A DNA stretch of 14,082 nt, from assembly GCA_964621455.1 (NCBI GenBank), contig CAZULW010000063.1, positions 1-14,082 on the forward strand. Reading direction: 5' to 3'. The translations under genes were made by a program, and so were the position numbers. Below the pieces are notes generated by a model. It did no database searches. It was not told the origin of the DNA and was given only the letters and a program-made list of their open reading frames with translations. The stretch is from G020354025 sp964621455. Its GTDB lineage: Bacteria; Fidelibacterota; Marinisomatia; SCGC-AAA003-L08; TS1B11. This document shows, in pieces, positions 1 through 5,209 of the stretch (position 1 is the stretch's first letter; each line of letters begins with the position of its first letter).

Positions 1-176
1 TCCAGCTGTTCCTCGATCAGGATATACTTGGGTGGCAGCAGTCCGCGCAGGCCCAGCTCGTCCCGTTCTTCAGGGGTAAAGGCCGTGCCTTTGTTCAGTC
101 TGGGATCGTGAAGGAGGTCAACCCCTCGTTTTTGTTCGTTGTAAAGGGGCGCTGGATCATCGGTTGCTGAGTTCAT
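1..176 (-). CDS. maeA: NAD(P)-dependent malic enzyme, N-terminal part (truncated by window edge)
   Basis: The reverse strand from an ATG at 174-176 reads without a stop to the window edge, giving 58 residues. The stretch DPRLNKGTAFT followed by EERDELGLRGLLPP is the hallmark of the N-terminal domain of large-type (SfcA/MaeA) malic enzymes, which oxidatively decarboxylate malate to pyruvate in the cytoplasm. An AAGGAAAG ribosome site lies about 6 bases before the ATG. The nucleotide-binding and catalytic parts lie outside the window, so cofactor preference cannot be read. The gene points away from the flagellar locus and looks metabolically unrelated; it simply marks the left border. The symbol is by family only; the same N-terminus would fit other large malic enzymes. 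Confidence 0.88.
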   Translation of the reverse strand, partial: MNSATDDPAPLYNEQKRGVDLLHDPRLNKGTAFTPEERDELGLRGLLPPKYILIEEQL

Positions 177-267
177 AGAAGACTTTCCTTATTTGAGTTG
201 GTGCAGTTGTTAGTTCAGCAGCTCATATTTCCTACTAGTCGAAGTTACGGTAAATCGGCGTTTATGG

Positions 268-276
268 CATATCCAA
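268..276. repeat. Left copy of flanking direct repeat (possible target site duplication)
   Basis: CATATCCAA at 268-276 abuts the left terminal inverted repeat. The partner TATATCCAA is at 741-749. Eight of nine bases are identical. Confidence 0.45.
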
Positions 277-309
277 CAGGAGTTCCCCCGAAATAATCAG
301 GTGAAATTA

Positions 310-333
310 AGGGGCACAGCGCGCTGTGCCCCT
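310..333. repeat. Perfect 24-base palindrome
   Basis: The 24 bases from 310 to 333 equal their own reverse complement; each half reads AGGGGCACAGCG from its 5' end. It would form a long hairpin or cruciform. It is not followed by a T-run on either strand, so it is not a typical terminator. Very similar GGGGCAC...GTGCCCC palindromes are, from general memory, dispersed in many environmental bacterial genomes. Confidence 0.8.
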
Positions 334-355
334 ACTTATACATCCGCGGTTATAA

Positions 356-371
356 AACCGCTGAAGCGGTT
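356..371. repeat. Short hairpin with TGAA loop
   Basis: AACCGC (356-361) pairs with GCGGTT (366-371) around a TGAA loop. GCGGTTAT also occurs as a direct repeat at 346-353 and 366-373. This is the second hairpin module of the block at 277-740. Confidence 0.55.
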
Positions 372-431
372 ATTAATGCTTCGTAACATCATATCAGCCC
401 AGGACTTTGCCGTCCCGAAGGGATCCCTGCG

Positions 432-449
432 GGAAAGGGATGCCTTTCC
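432..449. repeat. Hairpin, 7-base stem
   Basis: GGAAAGG (432-438) pairs with CCTTTCC (443-449) across a GATG loop. It lies in a stretch (about 411-465) dense in GGGA and TCCC words, including the palindrome GGGATCCC at 420-427. No reading frame here is credible. Confidence 0.55.
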
Positions 450-506
450 GGAAGGGAAGCCTGCGGCTCGGCAAACGGTTTCTACTATTCTGGATGGCTT
501 TTAGTT

Positions 507-625
507 AATCCACCCCTCAGTCGCCCCTTCCCCCGCTTTCTGCCCCGCTTGCAGCGGGACTGGGAGCGGGACAGGCTTGCAAGGGAGGGGCCTCCCGACC
601 GCAGCGTCGGGAAGGGGGGTGGGTT
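507..625. repeat. Large imperfect inverted repeat with nested hairpins
   Basis: AATCCACCCC at 507-516 pairs with GGGGTGGGTT at 616-625 with one mismatch that would be a G-U pair in RNA. Inside are CCCGCT/AGCGGG (532-537 with 565-570), CCCGCT/AGCGGG (544-549 with 553-558) and TCCCGAC/GTCGGGA (593-599 with 606-612). The whole could fold into one branched hairpin. It sits within the putative mobile block and resembles dispersed palindromic repeats rather than a terminator. Confidence 0.55.
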
Positions 626-740
626 GAATCCGCACTAATTACATTTCCTGATAACAGCCAGCTCCACTTATCAATTTCTATATCTCTATTTGGATTAATA
701 TGTTATATGCTAAAGAGAAAATTTTTCGGGGGAAGTCCTG

Positions 741-749
741 TATATCCAA
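741..749. repeat. Right copy of flanking direct repeat (possible target site duplication)
   Basis: TATATCCAA at 741-749 abuts the right terminal inverted repeat and matches 268-276 at eight of nine bases. Confidence 0.45.
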
Positions 750-878
750 ACGGTGAGTTCATTTCCTGGAGAGTACCAGCACTGCAGGTGCGGCTGGGGG
801 CAGCGCTATACTGGTGGAAGCACCGAAATCACTCCTCTTCCCTCAGCTCTATAGCGTCCAGCGGGACCCCCTGCCTTT

Positions 879-917
879 CCCGCAAAGAGCCCCGCCTATG
901 GCGGGGCAGGGAGCGGG
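879..917. repeat. GC-rich nested hairpin, second copy of the 532-570 module
   Basis: GCCCCGCC (889-896) pairs perfectly with GGCGGGGC (900-907) over a TAT loop, and CCCGC (879-883) can pair with GCGGG (913-917) around it. The layout matches 532-570: CCCGC, spacer, GCCCCGC, loop, GCGGGRC, GGGAGCGGG. This copy lies outside the inverted-repeat-bounded block, so the module occurs at least twice here. Confidence 0.55.
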
Positions 918-958
918 GGGAAGTGGAAAAAGGAGACCGAAATAAAGGTAGGAAAATA

Positions 959-988
959 TTGCCTAGTTGCTGGCAAAGATACTATAAT
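959..988 (+). promoter_or_regulatory. Sigma-70-like promoter candidate for the regulatory cassette
   Basis: A perfect TATAAT (983-988) follows TTGCCT (959-964, four of six matches to TTGACA) with an 18-base spacer. It would give a leader of about 230 bases before the gene at 1227. It is the best promoter-like site found in this intergenic region on the plus strand, but it was found by eye only. Confidence 0.4.
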
Positions 989-1167
989 GCAGTGGTTCTT
1001 TTGCCGTTCCTCAGCGTGATATCGTAGAGGAACTGGGGAGGTGAACGGTTGTTCGCCATTGAAATGGCATAGGGTTTGCGCATTCCAAGGGTGACAGTTT
1101 TAGACCAGATGCAGATCAGGAGGCAGATTGATTTTGCTGACGCACAGGTTTCGCAACCGTATATGGC

Positions 1168-1194
1168 TGGCATGCCATCTTGTGTTTTGGCATG
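1168..1194. promoter_or_regulatory. TGGCATG repeat pair / hairpin in the operon leader
   Basis: TGGCATGCCA (1168-1177) is a perfect palindrome, and TGGCATG recurs at 1188-1194, exactly 20 bases downstream, about two helical turns. The second copy can also pair with CATGCCA (1171-1177) to form a 7-base stem with a 10-base loop, ending 32 bases before the start codon at 1227. It could be a protein-binding site or an RNA hairpin. No T-run follows, so it is not a terminator. Confidence 0.35.
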
Positions 1195-1226
1195 TGTGGA
1201 ACCGGAAAGTAATCGGTTAATGGAAG

Positions 1227-1607
1227 ATGGAAAAGCCCCATTCTGAGCTGGACACCGATTCCCCGGAGCATCCTTCCGAAGAATTGGTGCCTGTTAAGAT
1301 GGATGATAGTTCCGCCTTAGAGGACCGTCATCCCTCCGGGCAGACTGAGTTCACACCCTGGCGGGAGGAGTCTCTGCCGGCGCATGCGACATCCAAGCTA
1401 GGCCATCGCCGCATCATCAAGAGCGGTAATGTGCTCCGGGGAGAGCCTGTCAAGATCACCCCCCATATTACGCTGGAACCGGAACCGGAACCTGAGAGTG
1501 TGGAGATCACGCCTCTCATTGAGGATGACACTATCGTTGGGTTGCGGATGACTTGCGGATGTGGCGCGACCCATGAGGTTCGTTTTGAGTACGGTGAGGA
1601 ACAGTGA
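1227..1607 (+). CDS. Small acidic protein of unknown function with C-terminal CxC motif
   Basis: A 126-residue protein that I do not recognise. Residues 1-60 are acidic and look disordered. A basic patch follows (GHRRIIKSGNVLRG), then an EPEPEPE run, then a compact C-terminal segment ending in MTCGCGATHEVRFEY with the only two cysteines of the protein in a CGC arrangement. Such a half-site could bind metal as a dimer or form a disulphide; this is inference. There is no signal peptide or membrane segment. An in-frame stop at 1218-1220 forces a start at or after 1227. The stop overlaps the start of the FapA-family gene (GTGA at 1604-1607), so the two are probably translationally coupled and may act together. 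Confidence 0.75.
   Translation: MEKPHSELDTDSPEHPSEELVPVKMDDSSALEDRHPSGQTEFTPWREESLPAHATSKLGHRRIIKSGNVLRGEPVKITPHITLEPEPEPESVEITPLIEDDTIVGLRMTCGCGATHEVRFEYGEEQ
1593..1600 (+). promoter_or_regulatory. Ribosome binding site supporting the GTG start at 1604
   Basis: GGTGAGGA at 1593-1600 lies just before the GTG at 1604, inside the preceding gene. It supports coupled initiation at the GTGA overlap. Confidence 0.55.
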
Positions 1608-3064
1608 GCGAGTGGCTGGAGGATCAAGAGCAGAGCACAGGCGGCAACGGCCCAATTGATATTCGGATACTGGAGGAGGGATACGCCGCGGCCCTCTTCG
1701 TACCTGAGGAAGTCGCCGACTTACCCTCCCTCACACAGGTTTACCTCGCGATTGAAAGCGCAGGGGTGAGGTACGGTATAGATGATAGCGCAGTGGAGAA
1801 TCTTGTCCAGGAACAGATCAAAGGTAAGCCGGTAGTCTTTGCCAGGGGGAAGCCACCAGTGGAAGGTGGCGGCTCCAGGCTGTTCTGGCACGAAAATTCC
1901 GAGGCTGAGGCATCCCCAAGAGATATTACCGAGAGGGTCGCCGAGCCCGGTCGCGAGCTGTATTTATTTGCGCGTGTTAAGAAGGGGCAGCAGATCCTTT
2001 CCAAGCTGCCGGCCGCGGAGGGAGAAGCCGGGATTAATGTTTGCGGTGAGTCCATTATCGTACCCGGCAATGACATTTCTATACCCAGTGGTGGGGGCAC
2101 CTCTCTCTCCAGGGATGGGTTGACCCTGCGCGCCGACAGGTCCGGTATCGCCGTCTGGACAGGGGATAAGGTGTCGGTATTGGATATTAAGCATATCGAG
2201 GGGAATGTAGACGGTCAGACGGGTGACATTAAAATCAACGGTTCGGTGCACATTGAGAAGGATGTGCGCTCGGGGTTCAGGGTGGAAGCCCTCGGGGATA
2301 TTTTTATCGGCAGCAATATTGAAGGTGCAAATGTCTATTCCCGCAGGGGCAGCGTCATTGTGCGCGATGGCATCCTCGGCCAGGGCCGGGCCAAAGTCCT
2401 GGCGGGGTGTAATATTGTAGCCGGGTTTATCCGGGACGCTACCGTAGGGGCCAAGTTGGACGTTGAGGCCGAACGCCACATCATCAACAGCGCTGTCACT
2501 GCTGGACGCTATATAACGGCTGCTACCAATGAAGGTATCGTTCGGGGGGGCACCATCTTCGCCGCGAAAAGAATTGAGGTTCGCAGCGTGGGCTCGGAGG
2601 GCCGCATCGCCACGGAACTGAAAGTCGGTTATACCGCGCCGCAAAATATCTCCCGGGCCCGATACGAGCTCCGTAATGATCAGCGGCGTAACCGCATGGA
2701 ACTGGCCCATGTTCAAAAACGCCTCGCCTTTCTCAGGCTCTTGAAAAAACGTATGGGAGATATGCCTGAAGATAAGGAGGAGCGGCTAGCAGACCTGGAA
2801 AGAAAGGAAAGCGTCCTGCTAGGCCAACGCCGCGGACACAGTACCAAGGAGACGGAGCTGAAAAACGAGGCCGAGACTCCTGATGAAGAGAAGCACGAGG
2901 CTGAGACTATCCGAATCCATGATACCATTTACCCCAAGGTGTCCGTGACTATAGGCGACACAACCCTTGAAATGAATAAGGAACGGCACAACCTGATTTT
3001 CTTCAGGGCCGGGGACAGGCTGACCTTTGGGCCGCTGCACCAGGCCCTGGTAAAAAAGACGTGA
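1604..3064 (+). CDS. FapA-family (DUF342) protein, flagellar assembly protein A type
   Basis: A 486-residue DUF342/FapA protein. The N-terminal region carries the family motif ARGKPPVEG (residues 79-87). Around residue 199 begins the signature GNVDGQTGDIKINGSVHI, followed to about residue 345 by short repeating strands rich in G, V and I that predict a polymer-like beta-helix. Residues about 354-425 are highly charged heptad-like sequence, a likely coiled coil, and the last 60 residues form a small beta-rich tail. In Vibrio, a member called FapA affects flagellar assembly and polar localisation; other members sit near chemotaxis or signalling genes. The protein has no signal peptide, so it is probably cytoplasmic. 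It starts at GTG overlapping the preceding stop. Its place upstream of flagellar regulators supports a flagellar role, though the exact function is inferred. Confidence 0.9.
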   Translation: MSEWLEDQEQSTGGNGPIDIRILEEGYAAALFVPEEVADLPSLTQVYLAIESAGVRYGIDDSAVENLVQEQIKGKPVVFARGKPPVEGGGSRLFWHENSEAEASPRDITERVAEPGRELYLFARVKKGQQILSKLPAAEGEAGINVCGESIIVPGNDISIPSGGGTSLSRDGLTLRADRSGIAVWTGDKVSVLDIKHIEGNVDGQTGDIKINGSVHIEKDVRSGFRVEALGDIFIGSNIEGANVYSRRGSVIVRDGILGQGRAKVLAGCNIVAGFIRDATVGAKLDVEAERHIINSAVTAGRYITAATNEGIVRGGTIFAAKRIEVRSVGSEGRIATELKVGYTAPQNISRARYELRNDQRRNRMELAHVQKRLAFLRLLKKRMGDMPEDKEERLADLERKESVLLGQRRGHSTKETELKNEAETPDEEKHEAETIRIHDTIYPKVSVTIGDTTLEMNKERHNLIFFRAGDRLTFGPLHQALVKKT

Positions 3065-3137
3065 CAACAGGGAGACAGGCACATAGCAAAGGGGATCCCC
3101 CGGGACACCCCGACCTCGCATTTGAGCAACGGTTATC

Positions 3138-3143
3138 AGGAGG
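3138..3143 (+). promoter_or_regulatory. Ribosome binding site deciding the start at 3150
   Basis: AGGAGG at 3138-3143 abuts the ATG at 3144 but is ideally spaced from the ATG at 3150, which also gives the tidier receiver N-terminus MAATILVVDDE. Confidence 0.7.
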
Positions 3144-3149
3144 ATGAGC

Positions 3150-4529
3150 ATGGCAGCAACCATCCTGGTGGTTGATGATGAAAAATTTATTGTCGAAGCC
3201 ATTTCCCAGCACCTGAGGGATAGTGGGTACCAGGTGGTGGGCCTGGTAGATTCCACCAAGGCGCTTGAGGCCGTTCGGAATGAGGACTTTGATCTGGTCC
3301 TTACCGACTTGCGAATGTCCGGTGTCTCCGGTATAGACCTGGCCAGGGCAGTATGTGACAAGGACACTGACACCCAGGTGATCGTCCTGACAGGCTATGC
3401 CACCCTGGATTCAGCTATCGAATCGGTCAGCCTTGATGTCTATTCCTACCTGAATAAGCCCTTTGATTTGCGCGAGCTGAGTCAGGTGGTGGATCGGGCT
3501 CTGACGGCGCAGCGCCTCAAGCGGGAAAACGAAGTCCTCCAGGCGCGCGTCAGCAAGATGCTCGATGACATTTCCACCCTTTATGAGGTTACCCGTTTCC
3601 TCTACGATACCGACGACTGGGCGATCACCATGGAATTTGTGCTGGACACCCTGTCTATCGGGTTGGGCATGACCCACAGTTGTATATTGCTGAAAGATGA
3701 GGAGAAGCGCTACAACGTCGGCAAGGTCAATTTCCCCGAAGAGTCAGCTCTGGCTGAACGGGTAGCCGCTTACTCCTGGGAATCTCTGGAGACCATAGTC
3801 TCTTCGGAAGAACCCACCCTCCTGGAGGCCAACGGCAAGACATCCCGGCTGCCGGAGGAACTATCTACCCCGGACGAGTCCCTTCAAGGCATATTTTTCG
3901 TGCCTTTTCGCTACCATGAGCGTCTATTGGGATTCCTGGTGGTATTCCTTACCGAGGGCATGGCGGCGCTTTCGGAAGATCAGAGCAAGCTCCTGCAAAT
4001 TGTTGCCGTCCAGCTTGCACCACAGGTTTTCCAATCCGTCGGGAAGCAACTGCAGGACCAGACCTCCTGGTATTCTGAGGCGCAGAGGATTTTAAGGCAG
4101 CGGATTGCCGCTTCTAAAGCGTATGATGGGCCTATAGGAGTCAACCTGTTGCGGTTCGTCACTCCCAGGTCCCTGGCCGCTCAGGAGGAGATGGCATCCT
4201 TTCACCAGCTCTGTTCAGAAATGCTCCTCCGACATGAGCCCGAGGCCCAATTCCACTGGCTTGCAGCTGATACGGCGCTTGCGCTATTTCCCGGTGCCAA
4301 CCAGGTGCAGTCGGAGGTTGCCTGCATGGCTATGGCCGAAGAGTTCCGCAAGTCAGAGCTGGACAGTATCAAGACGGATGGCGTGGCGGAGCTGTTTCAT
4401 GCTTCGGCAGCCTGGCCGCACGATACCATGGACACAGCTGAATTTTTAACAATGGTCTGGGCCCGCCTGGTTGAAGAGATCCATCAATACACCCACCAGC
4501 AACTTGCCGCCAAGACTAAGAATGGTTGA
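3150..4529 (+). CDS. Response regulator: receiver + GAF-like + degenerate GGDEF-like domain
   Basis: A 459-residue cytoplasmic protein. Residues 4-120 form a complete receiver: acidic pair D9-D10, phospho-acceptor D53 (LTDLRM), T81 (LTGYAT) and K103 (LNKPF). A coiled-coil linker (about 115-140) leads to a GAF-like region (about 140-295, including STLYEVTRFLY and a YHERLLGFLVVFL strand pair). Residues about 310-455 read like a GGDEF fold without its signature: where RxGGDEFxxxLP would stand there is HWLAADTALALFPG (A372, A373, D374), followed by a helix of the AMAEEFR kind and an ASAAWPHDTMDTAEFL stretch like the usual S-G-A-x-P segment. Diguanylate cyclase activity is therefore unlikely. The start ATG at 3150 is preferred over the in-frame ATG at 3144, because AGGAGG at 3138-3143 is spaced six bases from 3150 and none from 3144. 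The last 8 bases overlap the next gene. Confidence 0.88.
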   Translation: MAATILVVDDEKFIVEAISQHLRDSGYQVVGLVDSTKALEAVRNEDFDLVLTDLRMSGVSGIDLARAVCDKDTDTQVIVLTGYATLDSAIESVSLDVYSYLNKPFDLRELSQVVDRALTAQRLKRENEVLQARVSKMLDDISTLYEVTRFLYDTDDWAITMEFVLDTLSIGLGMTHSCILLKDEEKRYNVGKVNFPEESALAERVAAYSWESLETIVSSEEPTLLEANGKTSRLPEELSTPDESLQGIFFVPFRYHERLLGFLVVFLTEGMAALSEDQSKLLQIVAVQLAPQVFQSVGKQLQDQTSWYSEAQRILRQRIAASKAYDGPIGVNLLRFVTPRSLAAQEEMASFHQLCSEMLLRHEPEAQFHWLAADTALALFPGANQVQSEVACMAMAEEFRKSELDSIKTDGVAELFHASAAWPHDTMDTAEFLTMVWARLVEEIHQYTHQQLAAKTKNG

Positions 4530-5199
4530 GAAGCCTCAGCAGCCTGGTACCCCGCAGTCGATTCTTATCGTCGATGTCGACGAGGTAGTCCTGAAAACGC
4601 TAAAGCTCCAACTCCAGGACAGGGGCTGGAATGTCTTCGCCGCTGAGACTTCCGCCAAGGCACTGGAGGTTTTTCGCGATCATCCCACAACCGTTGCCCT
4701 GGTGGCCCTCGGTATGTCTGGTATAGATGGCGTGGAGCTGGCCAGGTTGTTGCGGCAGCGAGCTCCGGACCTCATCGTTATCCTCATGACGGGCTATCCA
4801 ACTCTGAGTGAGGCTGTTGAAGGGCTCAAAAACGAAGCCTATGACTATCTGGTCAAGCCGTTCCGGATCGAGCAGCTGTCTATGGGCATTGAACGGGCAC
4901 GCCGGGAGCTGGCTCTGATTCGGGAGAACCGGGAGCTGAAGCAGACCGTTGCGGAACTGCAAGCCGGGCTGGAGCGGTTGGCCCATCCCCCGGAGTCCGA
5001 GGAAGGAGAAGGGGAGAAGGCCAAAGCGGAGGAGGTTACCCCGCACACCGCACCCTATGTCCGCTATCCGGGCAAGATGCCGGGGAGTGATTCTGGCGCT
5101 ATCGCCAGCTACGAGCGGCAAATAGGTCCTACGCCATCTGAATCTCCCGACGAAGAGCAGGCCGGTTCCCAGGAGGCGGCTGACCAGGAAGGAGAATAA
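4522..5199 (+). CDS. Stand-alone pseudo-receiver lacking the phospho-acceptor aspartate
   Basis: A 225-residue protein with a receiver fold at residues 13-130 (ILIVDVDEVVLKTLKLQL, LMTGYPT, YLVKPF). The conserved T90 and K112 are kept, but the phospho-acceptor position is alanine: VALVALGM (A62, codon GCC at 4705-4707) where active receivers have LxxDxxM. One of the two acidic-pocket residues is also changed, D18-V19 instead of D-D. It is therefore almost certainly not phosphorylated in the usual way. After a short coiled coil (about 130-155) the tail of about 70 residues is acidic, rich in E, P and G, and looks disordered. The ATG at 4522 overlaps the previous stop by 8 bases; a TTG at 4471 is in frame but lies well inside the previous gene. 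No output domain is visible. It may act as a phosphorylation-independent partner of the flanking regulator or kinase. Confidence 0.85.
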   Translation: MVEKPQQPGTPQSILIVDVDEVVLKTLKLQLQDRGWNVFAAETSAKALEVFRDHPTTVALVALGMSGIDGVELARLLRQRAPDLIVILMTGYPTLSEAVEGLKNEAYDYLVKPFRIEQLSMGIERARRELALIRENRELKQTVAELQAGLERLAHPPESEEGEGEKAKAEEVTPHTAPYVRYPGKMPGSDSGAIASYERQIGPTPSESPDEEQAGSQEAADQEGE

Positions 5200-5209
5200 C
5201 CGCACACCA

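Larger units (their letters stand above)
277..740. mobile_element. Putative MITE-like element with 17-base terminal inverted repeats
   Basis: CAGGAGTTCCCCCGAAA at 277-293 is the reverse complement, with one mismatch, of TTTCGGGGGAAGTCCTG at 724-740. Directly outside, ATATCCAA occurs at 269-276 and again at 742-749; allowing one C/T difference this is a 9-base direct repeat (268-276, 741-749) that abuts both ends exactly. Terminal inverted repeats flanked by a short direct repeat are the classical trace of transposition. The 464-base interior has no transposase and is filled with hairpins (310-333, 356-371, 432-449, 507-625), so it would be a non-autonomous, MITE-like element. The assignment is inferred from structure only; I do not recognise the terminal repeat as a known insertion sequence family. 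Confidence 0.5.
177..1226. other. Long intergenic region with hairpin-rich repeats, no convincing gene
   Basis: About 1050 bases separate the divergent malic enzyme gene and the first gene of the regulatory cassette. Short open frames exist (301-504 +, 707-1027 +, 982-1173 -), but they run straight through palindromes, have no plausible ribosome site and encode low-complexity or unrecognised peptides. The content is instead non-coding: an inverted-repeat-bounded block with several strong hairpins, a second GC-rich nested hairpin, a sigma-70-like promoter and a small repeat pair before the operon. No tRNA or rRNA-like sequence was seen. Confidence 0.7.

Noticed and set aside
245..262. GCCGATTT on the minus strand resembling a sigma-28 -10 element before the malic enzyme gene
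   Set aside because: No TAAA element at the proper distance upstream, and a metabolic gene is an unlikely target.
301..504. Open frame of 67 codons on the plus strand
   Set aside because: It runs through a perfect palindrome and several hairpins, lacks a ribosome site and encodes no recognisable protein; it is part of the repeat block.
707..1027. Open frame of 106 codons on the plus strand
   Set aside because: It crosses the right terminal inverted repeat, the GC-rich hairpin at 879-917 and the likely promoter; composition is not protein-like.
1128..1145. Possible sigma-54 site, GGCAG...TTTTGC, before the regulatory cassette
   Set aside because: The GG-to-GC spacing is 12 bases, not the required 10, and the -24 element is poor.
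982..1173. Minus-strand open frame of 63 codons with CETC
   Set aside because: No ribosome site, no recognised family, and it overlaps the leader of the plus-strand operon. Kept as unlikely rather than impossible.
1139..1175. Resemblance to the start of a c-di-GMP (GEMM-I) riboswitch, ACGCACAGG
   Set aside because: The second conserved arm (GGACGCAAAGC-like) and the enclosing helix are missing; the stretch is better explained by a small GGTT/AACC hairpin.
1964..2716. 250-codon open frame on the minus strand inside the FapA-family gene
   Set aside because: Shadow frame opposite a well-supported DUF342 gene; no family resemblance.
3091..3100. GGGGATCCCC palindrome between the FapA-family gene and the first response regulator
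   Set aside because: A 10-base palindrome without loop or T-run in a GC-rich gap is weak evidence for a terminator or operator.
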